Of a stretch of DNA of 64,000 nt, positions 54,672-62,139 are shown piece after piece. Under the pieces are notes generated by a model. That model searched no databases. It had not been told where the DNA came from and saw nothing but the letters and a program-made list of their open reading frames with translations. The translations under genes and the position numbers were made by a program. How positions within the stretch are numbered: position 1 is the first letter of the stretch; every line of letters starts with the position of its first letter. The DNA lies in contig OZ244061.1 in the NCBI GenBank assembly GCA_965215475.1, positions 2,542,001 to 2,606,000 on the forward strand, in the 5' to 3' direction. Origin of the DNA: Bin80 sp965215475 (GTDB lineage: Bacteria; Bacteroidota; Rhodothermia; Rhodothermales; Bin80).

Positions 54672-55883
54672 ATGTCTCCAGATTCTTCCCATATACCTGA
54701 CTATATTGCGGACCGTGGGCCGGCGAAATATTTTCATGGACGAGTGCAGATCTTGGCCAACTTTGACAAACTGGTCAAAGATTCCATGAAACCACGAGGG
54801 GCATCTACCTTTTTGATCCAAGGCGCACCCGGGGCAGGAAAGACGGCTCTACTGGATGTACTATCTAAAAGGGCAAAAAGGAGTGGTTGGGAAATTGCAG
54901 AGATTGATCCTCCTGCTCTTTGGGATCCAGAAGAATTATCCTATTATCTCGGGAAGGGGACCCGGGCTCAAATTACGAGCGTATCTGGACAAGTTGGTGT
55001 AGATGCCGTTGTGAAAGCGGAGGGGAAACTGGATGTTGCGGTTCAGCGTCATCGCCCTACAACCTTGAAAATACTGGCAGCTGGCAAGAGGCCCCTGCTC
55101 TTGATTCTGGATGAAGCCCAAACACTAGGGACGACGAATACGCCCCCGAGTCAAGAGTTGGCGGGGGTGGCAACAAATGTACTCAATTCGATTCATAACG
55201 GAAGGTTGAAGAGACCCGTGATCCTACTTGCAGCGGGACTGGGGATGTCCAAAGCCTCGTTCGTTGGGTTAGGGATTTCGAGATTCAAAGGCGGTTGTTT
55301 TGTAGAATTGGGTGGATTGGGAAAAGATTCGGAGCGGGCGGTGATTCGAGACTGGCTGATCAAAGAAGGGGGCGCCAAGGGCGATCCTACTCCGTGGATT
55401 GATCAAATTGCTCAAAAGACGCATGGGTGGCCCCAGCATATTTCGGCCTATGGCGATGCTGCGGCGAAGCAAATTCAGCATGATCGCGGAGAGATGACCG
55501 CCGCCGGGTTGGACATAGTGCACCGGCTGGGCGCAGAAAGACGAGAGGCGTATTACGAACAACGCACGGAAGAGATTGACTGGGAAGAGCGCCGTAGTTT
55601 GGCAAGACTCATCCAAACCGTTTCCATAGATCATGGACTGGGGCGGAGGGAGATTGTGGGGTTTCTATCGCGGGAGTACGGCGAGGTGGAAGCGAAGGAT
55701 TTATTTCGTCGAGCCGTGGAAAAGGGCATTCTGCACAGTCAGAAAGGAGTCTACACGATTCCAATCCCGTCCATGCAGAGCTGGCTGATCTCGAACTATA
55801 CTCGGGAGCGCATAGAGACGCCTCCAATTCCGTCCTCCACTCTTCCTCCGTCCCGCAATCGGGATTCGGGAGTGGAGCGCTAA
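54672..55883 (+). CDS. P-loop ATPase paralogue, copy 3
   Basis: 403 residues with the same domain order as copy 2, but the N-terminal ~45 residues (MSPDSSHIPDYIADRGPAKYFHGRVQILANFDKLVKDSM) are those of copies 1 and 4. From ALWDPEELSYYLGKG to the stop the protein is identical to copy 2, including the Pro/Ser-rich tail IETPPIPSSTLPPSRNRDSGVER. The preceding spacer (54334-54671) is almost identical to that before copy 4. The near-perfect DNA identity, including silent sites, implies very recent duplication or gene conversion. Confidence 0.75.
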   Translation: MSPDSSHIPDYIADRGPAKYFHGRVQILANFDKLVKDSMKPRGASTFLIQGAPGAGKTALLDVLSKRAKRSGWEIAEIDPPALWDPEELSYYLGKGTRAQITSVSGQVGVDAVVKAEGKLDVAVQRHRPTTLKILAAGKRPLLLILDEAQTLGTTNTPPSQELAGVATNVLNSIHNGRLKRPVILLAAGLGMSKASFVGLGISRFKGGCFVELGGLGKDSERAVIRDWLIKEGGAKGDPTPWIDQIAQKTHGWPQHISAYGDAAAKQIQHDRGEMTAAGLDIVHRLGAERREAYYEQRTEEIDWEERRSLARLIQTVSIDHGLGRREIVGFLSREYGEVEAKDLFRRAVEKGILHSQKGVYTIPIPSMQSWLISNYTRERIETPPIPSSTLPPSRNRDSGVER

Positions 55884-56221
55884 CGTCTAGTCCGTATTCA
55901 CCGTCAGACGCGCGGAGAGGATCCATCACCGGCCTAGGTATGTGCAGTCCGGCGGAGCAGATTGGTCCGGATGCGAGGCGGAAAAAGAAATGGATCCGTT
56001 GGCTTGCGAACTCCTGCAGTTGGTGGGAGGCGAACCATTTGATTCCTGGTTTCATTCTTGATCACATCCCGCAAGATAGGATCAAGAATGCGGTTGGAGA
56101 TGGGCGGAGTCGGCCGGGGTGGAGTGATGATCCAGATCCAAACGATCGCATTTGGAACCTTGGAGGTCTGGATGGTGTCCAATGAAGCTTCAGATCGTAG
56201 TTTCTTGTAATCCTTGGATGT

Positions 56222-57445
56222 ATGTCTCCAGATTCTTCCCATATACCTGACTATATTGCGGACCGTGGGCCGGCGAAATATTTTCATGGACGAGTGCAGA
56301 TCTTGGCCAACTTTGACAAACTGGTCAAAGATTCCATGAAACCACGAGGGGCATCTACCTTTTTGATCCAAGGCGCACCCGGGGCAGGAAAGACGGCTCT
56401 ACTGGATGTACTATCTAAAAGGGCAAAAAGGAGTGGTTGGGAAATTGCAGAGATTGATCCTCCTGCTCTTTGGGATCCAGAAGAATTATCCTATTATCTC
56501 GGGAAGGGGACCCGGGCTCAAATTACGAGCGTATCTGGACAAGTTGGTGTAGATGCCGTTGTGAAAGCGGAGGGGAAACTGGATGTTGCGGTTCAGCGTC
56601 ATCGCCCTACAACCTTGAAAATACTGGCAGCTGGCAAGAGGCCCCTGCTCTTGATTCTGGATGAAGCCCAAACACTAGGGACGACGAATACGCCCCCGAG
56701 TCAAGAGTTGGCGGGGGTGGCAACAAATGTACTCAATTCGATTCATAACGGAAGGTTGAAGAGACCCGTGATCCTACTTGCAGCGGGACTGGGGATGTCC
56801 AAAGCCTCGTTCGTTGGGTTAGGGATTTCGAGATTCAAAGGCGGTTGTTTTGTAGAATTGGGTGGATTGGGAAAAGATTCGGAGCGGGCGGTGATTCGAG
56901 ACTGGCTGATCAAAGAGGGGGGCGCCAAGGGCGATCCTACTCCGTGGATTGATCAAATTGCTCAAAAGACGCATGGGTGGCCCCAGCATATTTCGGCCTA
57001 TGGGGATGCTGCGGCGAAGCAAATCCAGAGCGATCGAGGAGAGATGACCGCCGCCGGGTTGGACATAGTGCACCGGCTGGGCGCAGAAAGACGAGAGGCG
57101 TATTACGAACAACGCACGGAAGAGATCAGTGGAAAAGGACGTGCGATCTTAGCAAAACTGATCCAAAACACTGCACCTGGAATAGGGCTTTATGAGGAAG
57201 ATATTGAAGATTTTTTTTCGACGGAGTATAATGACCCAGATAAGGCAAAGAATTTGTTCACGAAATCTGTGGCGCGCGGGGTTCTGCACAGCCAAAAAGG
57301 AGTCTACACGATTCCGATCCCGTCCATGCAGAGCTGGCTGATTTCGAACTATGCTCGGGAGCGCATAGAGACGCCTCCGATTCCGCGCTCCATTCTTCCT
57401 CCGTCCCGCGAGCGGGATTCCGGGATGGGATCGCGGGAACGTTGA
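56222..57445 (+). CDS. P-loop ATPase paralogue, copy 4 (mosaic)
   Basis: 407 residues. Residues 1 to ~300 are identical or nearly identical to copy 3 (Walker A IQGAPGAGKTALL, Walker B LLLILDEAQTL). At ~57120 the sequence switches to a version resembling copy 1: EISGKGRAILAKLIQNTAPG and EEDIEDFFSTEYNDPDKAKNLF replace the EIDWEERRSLARLIQTVS... of copies 2-3. Near 57285 it returns to the copy 2/3 type (HSQKGVYTIPIPSMQSWLISNY). It ends with a slightly different tail (RERDSGMGSRER). The swapped module is the predicted C-terminal winged helix. It is the last copy; the 3' spacer is truncated before crtI. Confidence 0.75.
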   Translation: MSPDSSHIPDYIADRGPAKYFHGRVQILANFDKLVKDSMKPRGASTFLIQGAPGAGKTALLDVLSKRAKRSGWEIAEIDPPALWDPEELSYYLGKGTRAQITSVSGQVGVDAVVKAEGKLDVAVQRHRPTTLKILAAGKRPLLLILDEAQTLGTTNTPPSQELAGVATNVLNSIHNGRLKRPVILLAAGLGMSKASFVGLGISRFKGGCFVELGGLGKDSERAVIRDWLIKEGGAKGDPTPWIDQIAQKTHGWPQHISAYGDAAAKQIQSDRGEMTAAGLDIVHRLGAERREAYYEQRTEEISGKGRAILAKLIQNTAPGIGLYEEDIEDFFSTEYNDPDKAKNLFTKSVARGVLHSQKGVYTIPIPSMQSWLISNYARERIETPPIPRSILPPSRERDSGMGSRER

Positions 57446-57545
57446 TATCTTCTTCTCTCATATTTCCTGTCAGACGCGCAGAGATTACTCGAAAATGGTA
57501 TGAGTCTCCTAGGTGGAAATTTCGCAAGTGACACTTCTATGCAAT

Positions 57546-59090
57546 TCACAACTTGTAGTCTTCTTGGATGGCATGCATTGTTGCACTAGCCGATAGTACG
57601 ACCCCTGGAACCCCTGCTCCTGGATGTGTGCCGGCTCCTACCAGATACAATCCCTCTATATCTTCACTTCTGTTGTGAGGGCGAAACCATGCAGTCTGCG
57701 TAATCCTCGGTTCAATGCCAAAGGCATTCCCAAGAGTAGAATTATATTGAGATTCAAACTCGCTAGGAGTAAAGACATGTTGGACTTCAATTGAGGTCCG
57801 AAGATCTTCCAATCCCCATTTCTCCAAGGCACGAATTACGCGATCCGTCATCAGGTCGGTAGTATGATCCCAGTCTGTCCCAGAAGCAAGGTTCGGCACG
57901 GGGACAAGAATATAGATGCTCTCCCCCTCTGGAGGGGCCATGGCCGGTTCCGTTCGGCTTGGGACATGTAGGTACATACTAAAATCATCAGACAAGATTT
58001 TTCGATCAAAGATGTCTTGCACCAGACCTTTATAGCGCGGCCCGAGGATGATGGTATGATGAGATAGTTGCGGATACTTTCGCCGCACTCCGAGATAAAG
58101 CAAAAAGCAACTCATGGACTGATGTATTTTCTTCAGTCGAGAATTGGTCCACCGCCTACATATAACACCATCTAACAGTTTGCTGTATGTGTGCCCTACA
58201 TCGGCATTACTGACCACAAGATCTGTGGGTAGTGAAGAGTGGGTGCTTTTCTGTTGGTCAAATATTTGGATCCCTGTGACTTTGGGGCATGCCCCTTTTC
58301 CTTCGGAGACGTCAATACGCTCTACAGTGGTTTGGAGTCGGACTTGACCGCCAATATCTTGAAATAATTGTGCAAATCCTTTGACAAGGCTGTACATACC
58401 TCCGTTTGCATACCACACCCCACCTTCTTTTTCGAGATAAGGGATCATGAGGAAGATGGATGGAGCGCGAAAGGGGCTTCCTCCAAGAAATAGTGGATGA
58501 AATGAATAGAGGAAATGGTGTCGCCAGTTCCGGAAATGTTGGCGAACAAATCTCGCTACAGGTTGCCATGCACCCAGGCGAATGACACGCGGCGCAAATG
58601 CCGCCATCATGCTGAGTGAGTCAAACGGGCGTGCCCCGAGACCCTCCGTGATTACAGCGTCATAAATGGGCGCAAGCTTAGAAAAAAAATCTTCCAGACG
58701 ATCCGCATCATATGCATCAAATTGCGCCATAGAGGCCTTCATTTTCGCGAGATCAGATCTGTAATCCAAAAAGGTCCCATCATGAAACCAGACTCGATAA
58801 AACGGGTCAAGGGGAACAAGATCTACATAATCTTCCAAGCGACGTCCCGCAGATTGAAAGACATCCTCTAAAAGAGATGGTGCGGTAATGAGACTAGGCC
58901 CTGTGTCAAACGTATAGCCGGAATCAATAATTTGGCCCGCTCTTCCACCTAGTTGAGCACGCTGCTCAATCAGAGTAGTTTCAATCCTTGCTGCTTGTAA
59001 TCGAATTGCAGCGGCGAGCCCTCCAAATCCACTTCCAATGACCACGGCACGATGTTTTGCTCGAGATGGAGCGTTTGATTGAGTATGCAC
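57546..59090 (-). CDS. crtI: Phytoene desaturase
   Basis: FAD-dependent CrtI-type desaturase, 514 residues, which converts phytoene to lycopene or a related polyene. The dinucleotide-binding motif VVIGSGFGGLAAAIRLQA is at residues 16-33, followed by TLIEQRAQLGGRAGQ and YTFDTGPSLITAP. The C-terminal GLYLVGAGTHPGAGVPGVVLSASA is the bacterial-type desaturase signature. It lies 14 bp after the crtE-crtB fusion gene on the same strand, forming an operon with it and cruF. The membrane association and exact desaturation number cannot be read from sequence. Confidence 0.93.
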   Translation of the reverse strand: MHTQSNAPSRAKHRAVVIGSGFGGLAAAIRLQAARIETTLIEQRAQLGGRAGQIIDSGYTFDTGPSLITAPSLLEDVFQSAGRRLEDYVDLVPLDPFYRVWFHDGTFLDYRSDLAKMKASMAQFDAYDADRLEDFFSKLAPIYDAVITEGLGARPFDSLSMMAAFAPRVIRLGAWQPVARFVRQHFRNWRHHFLYSFHPLFLGGSPFRAPSIFLMIPYLEKEGGVWYANGGMYSLVKGFAQLFQDIGGQVRLQTTVERIDVSEGKGACPKVTGIQIFDQQKSTHSSLPTDLVVSNADVGHTYSKLLDGVICRRWTNSRLKKIHQSMSCFLLYLGVRRKYPQLSHHTIILGPRYKGLVQDIFDRKILSDDFSMYLHVPSRTEPAMAPPEGESIYILVPVPNLASGTDWDHTTDLMTDRVIRALEKWGLEDLRTSIEVQHVFTPSEFESQYNSTLGNAFGIEPRITQTAWFRPHNRSEDIEGLYLVGAGTHPGAGVPGVVLSASATMHAIQEDYKL

Positions 59091-59104
59091 TTTAGGTGTG
59101 ATAT

Positions 59105-60991
59105 TTACTGATTTTGGGTTATGGAGACTTGCTTGAGTTGTTTAAGTCCTTTGCGAGCCAAGAGTGCTTTTTTTCGAAGTGATGTAAATGCTCGACGAGT
59201 GAGGTTGTTGTACTCATTCGCTCTGACTTCATCGTGGATTCCACGGTATATTCGAGCTGCAATTGCAATCGGGCGTCGTAAGCGGACCGGCAAGAAAGGG
59301 ATCCCTTCATATGCTCTGTCATAAGCATAGTCAGCTTCCGTCATGATCTCCTCCAGGAGATGGACATAATTTGCAGGCATCTGGTTGTGCCTCTCAGACT
59401 GTCTTTTGAGCTCCAACAGGAAGTCTGGAGTAATATTATGTGACGTCATGAGATCAGAAGGAAGATAGATCCGATCCATATCAAGATCCTCTCCCACATC
59501 ACGGATAATATTGGTGAGTTGCATCGCATGGCCGAGGTCGTGGGCACGTTCTAGAACCCATGGATCTCGGATCCCAAATGCCTGTGTGATCCAATCTCCT
59601 ACAACGGAGGCGACTCGATGAGTATATCCACGCAGATCTTCCATGGACCGGTATGTCTGCGACTCAATATCCATGCGCATCCCCTGAATGAGTTCAGAGA
59701 CTAGTGAATAGGGGATTTTCATTTTTGCCATCCGGGTCATGACAATGTCTGCTACCGGGATCCCCGTCGTGGATCCATGATAAGCGGAGTAAGTAATCTG
59801 ATCCCATAGTTCTAAGGTCTCAAAGGCTTGGATTCGTATCTCTCCATCTTTATCGACCAGGTTGTCAGTAAAACGGCAGAAGACATAAATTTCAGTAATC
59901 ATGGCCCGTTCTTCTGGGGGGAAGAAGCGTGAAGCAAAGGAGAAACTTCTACTGTTACGAGCAAAATACTGACGCCAATCTGAGGTTTCTCCGAGTTCTT
60001 GAGCACGGATTGCAATTTGCGCGGTCGTGACAACCTGGGTTAAGGGTGGGGGCACGGAGAGTTTCTTTGGTACTTCAAGGCTGACATGGATGCCGCTTTG
60101 CAAAGCATGGATACAATTATCAATCCATTTGGAGAGTGCCTCGGTCAGAGGAGGCTGTGCTCCTAGGTCACGAAGTTGATCAAGAAGAACCGAGCCCTTG
60201 TCTTTGATTTTTTCCAGAGCATGTTCTGCCATAGATGGTTTCCCATTGGTCGAGCTAAAAAAAACCTCTAGAGATTCTTCAGGAGATTGATCAAACCATT
60301 CCATCCCATGAGACCCTAAAACGAAAGTCCAGATTTTGTTATTAAAATCCTGAAGCTTGGGCTTGCCCATATTGCCTGCGGGGCAGTAATCCAAGAAATC
60401 ATCCACCATCTGATAAAATGCACCGAGTTCAATTCCAACTTCACGTAACTCAATCGGTGTGAACTTGGCATCATTGGTCCACCCGGGCAAGGCAGCTGCA
60501 AGTCCGAACAGGGCTCCGCTTTTCATGCGAATAATCTTTTCATAGCGGGCCTGAGAGTTCTCCGCAACTTTCGGTGAATCTTGGATACTCTCTCCCCGAA
60601 CCATGACTTCAACGGCTTCTGTAAATTCGGTCAGGAACTCGGGGATACTGGTCATGGCAGCGATTCGGTATGCACTCGTCAGATATAAATCGCCCAAGAG
60701 GAGAGAGGCATCCGTTCCTTTTCGTGCTAGGAGTGTAGCGGAGCCTCGTCGTTCTAAGCCTCCATCAAGAACATCATCATGATGCAGAGATGCTTCATGT
60801 ACCATCTGAATAGCGAGGCATCCAAGCCAGAACTGCTCGGTCAGCAATTTCTGTTGTTCAGGCGGTACGAAGCAAAACGCAGTTAAGGGGCGAAGAAGCT
60901 TCCCCCTAGGATGGGATACGGTCAAGCCTAGCTCTTCTGCAAGAGCACTCCCTTTATGAATACCGTCCTGGACAAGCTCAACCGCCGTCAT
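59105..60991 (-). CDS. crtB: Polyprenyl diphosphate synthase-phytoene synthase fusion (CrtE-CrtB)
   Basis: A 628-residue bifunctional protein. The N-terminal ~310 residues are an isoprenyl diphosphate synthase with two Asp-rich motifs, HHDDVLDG (DDxxD, ~72-76) and QMVDDFLDY (~197-201). The C-terminal ~280 residues, starting near YFARNSRSFSFASRFFPP, are a squalene/phytoene synthase with RFTDNLVDKD (first Asp-rich motif), YTHRVASVVGDW and NIIRDVGEDLDMDRIYLP (second Asp-rich motif). The fusion would make GGPP or similar and condense it to phytoene in one polypeptide. The start overlaps the cruF stop (ATGA). The first domain begins abruptly (MTAVELVQDGIHKG) and lacks the usual ~40 N-terminal residues. 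Confidence 0.88.
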   Translation of the reverse strand: MTAVELVQDGIHKGSALAEELGLTVSHPRGKLLRPLTAFCFVPPEQQKLLTEQFWLGCLAIQMVHEASLHHDDVLDGGLERRGSATLLARKGTDASLLLGDLYLTSAYRIAAMTSIPEFLTEFTEAVEVMVRGESIQDSPKVAENSQARYEKIIRMKSGALFGLAAALPGWTNDAKFTPIELREVGIELGAFYQMVDDFLDYCPAGNMGKPKLQDFNNKIWTFVLGSHGMEWFDQSPEESLEVFFSSTNGKPSMAEHALEKIKDKGSVLLDQLRDLGAQPPLTEALSKWIDNCIHALQSGIHVSLEVPKKLSVPPPLTQVVTTAQIAIRAQELGETSDWRQYFARNSRSFSFASRFFPPEERAMITEIYVFCRFTDNLVDKDGEIRIQAFETLELWDQITYSAYHGSTTGIPVADIVMTRMAKMKIPYSLVSELIQGMRMDIESQTYRSMEDLRGYTHRVASVVGDWITQAFGIRDPWVLERAHDLGHAMQLTNIIRDVGEDLDMDRIYLPSDLMTSHNITPDFLLELKRQSERHNQMPANYVHLLEEIMTEADYAYDRAYEGIPFLPVRLRRPIAIAARIYRGIHDEVRANEYNNLTRRAFTSLRKKALLARKGLKQLKQVSITQNQ

Positions 60992-61818
60992 GAAGATTTG
61001 ATCCGTACTGGCTGTGAGTTTCTTCGGGAGAGCAAAATTCGGATTCCTGCGAGTGCAACCAGGGTCAGGATTCCGGGAAGCCAGTAGCCTGCAAGTAGAG
61101 TCATGCCTAAAGACAATGCGATCACAGAGATATAATAGATCTCCATGATGGAAGTTGGGATACGATCTACCAGCTTGTCAACATTTAATACATGGAAACC
61201 GATCATAATCAGGAATCCGGTTCCCAACCACCCCAACAAATTCACCAAGGGCATTCCATAGTATGGGCCGGAGTTTTCCCACTGCCAATATGGAGTCAGA
61301 TCGCTCATGGCAGGATCAAGTGTTAAATCCCAAATGGTTAGGAGAACTGCTCCGAGGATCCAGACAAGGATCTTCCCCGAGATCATTCGCTTTGCCAGGA
61401 TATATGAAGGGAATGCCATCATAAACCAACTAAAGGGGATCAATAGTGGAACCAAGTTTGCTACTCGGTATCCCAGAAGTCCTGTATATTCATACCCCCC
61501 AAAAGGAACCCCCGTATAGGTTCCCATCAACTCCATTCCTAATGAAATAAGGCATGCAATTCCCAATGCAGGCACCCATCCAAAGCTGATACGAGGAATC
61601 AGTAATCCTGCTAGAACGAGGAAAGCCAAGATTACGTGACCACGGGAAAAAATGATAAATGCATGGCCATAAAACTGCGCGGCGGAGGGAGATTGTGCTA
61701 AGAGTTCTGGATGTAATCCAAAGGAGCCATATCCAGCAAGGACTGCAAGGGTAAATAGCCAGAGCATCGCCAACCCTGACCAATCAAGAAGCGTAAAGCC
61801 GGGGGTATTTTTGACCAT
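60988..61818 (-). CDS. cruF: Carotenoid biosynthesis membrane protein, CruF-type
   Basis: A 276-residue membrane protein with about seven to eight hydrophobic segments, matching the DUF422/CruF family: GMELMGTYTGVPFGGYEYTGLLGYRVANLVPLLIPFSWFMM and LTIWDLTLDPAMSDLTPYWQWENSGPYYGMPLVNLLGWLGT. CruF enzymes hydrate the 1' end of gamma-carotene or related carotenoids. It is the first gene of the carotenoid operon and overlaps the fused synthase gene by four bases. With CrtEB and CrtI it implies an acyclic or monocyclic hydroxylated carotenoid; cyclase and ketolase genes are not in the window. Confidence 0.85.
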   Translation of the reverse strand: MVKNTPGFTLLDWSGLAMLWLFTLAVLAGYGSFGLHPELLAQSPSAAQFYGHAFIIFSRGHVILAFLVLAGLLIPRISFGWVPALGIACLISLGMELMGTYTGVPFGGYEYTGLLGYRVANLVPLLIPFSWFMMAFPSYILAKRMISGKILVWILGAVLLTIWDLTLDPAMSDLTPYWQWENSGPYYGMPLVNLLGWLGTGFLIMIGFHVLNVDKLVDRIPTSIMEIYYISVIALSLGMTLLAGYWLPGILTLVALAGIRILLSRRNSQPVRIKSS

Positions 61819-61858
61819 GACAGGTGAGGCAAGCTAAATCAGCAATGAACTGAGCGTG

Positions 61859-61885
61859 CTTACGATTTGAGAGGTAAATCGTAAG
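61859..61885. promoter_or_regulatory. Perfect 10-bp hairpin upstream of cruF
   Basis: CTTACGATTT (61859-61868) pairs with AAATCGTAAG (61876-61885) around GAGAGGT. It lies 41 bp upstream of the cruF start and could be an operator dyad for the carotenoid operon or part of a terminator. No T-run follows on either strand. The rest of 61819-62139 has no recognisable gene. Confidence 0.4.
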
Positions 61886-62139
61886 ATATTCTGTCGATTA
61901 TTATTTACGAGTGAGTCTGACTCCAACAGGACACCGCGCGTACTTTATCATCATCATTCTGTTCCCAGGGAAGCTCAAAGACTTCGAAAAGTGGGAGTAA
62001 CAAACCGTTGGAGGAAGTAGAGGATTTTGATGAAGGTGTAGGAGGAAAATTCAGGTTATTTTGTCATGATCTACGATCTATCCTCAAGCGAATCGGTGAA
62101 CAAAATTTTTATCCATAGTGCCAAACTCAAGATCTCAGA

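Larger units (their letters stand above)
52704..57445 (+). repeat. ~1.55-kb tandem repeat of ATPase gene plus spacer
   Basis: Copies start at 53119, 54672 and 56222 (periods 1553 and 1550 bp). The spacers share GTCAG(A/G)CGCGCGGAGAGGAT, the CTGCAGTTGGTGGGAGGCGA segment, a hairpin, and a final ~75-nt leader with GGATGGTGTCCAATGA and CTTGTAAT before each ATG. The same leader precedes copy 1 at 44440-44511. Minus-strand open frames in the spacers are repeated with them and show no known domain, so I do not call genes there. Confidence 0.9.

Noticed and set aside
54059..54821. Minus-strand ORFs repeated in the ATPase spacers.
   Set aside because: They recur only because the DNA is duplicated, partly overlap the ATPase genes, and have no recognisable domain.
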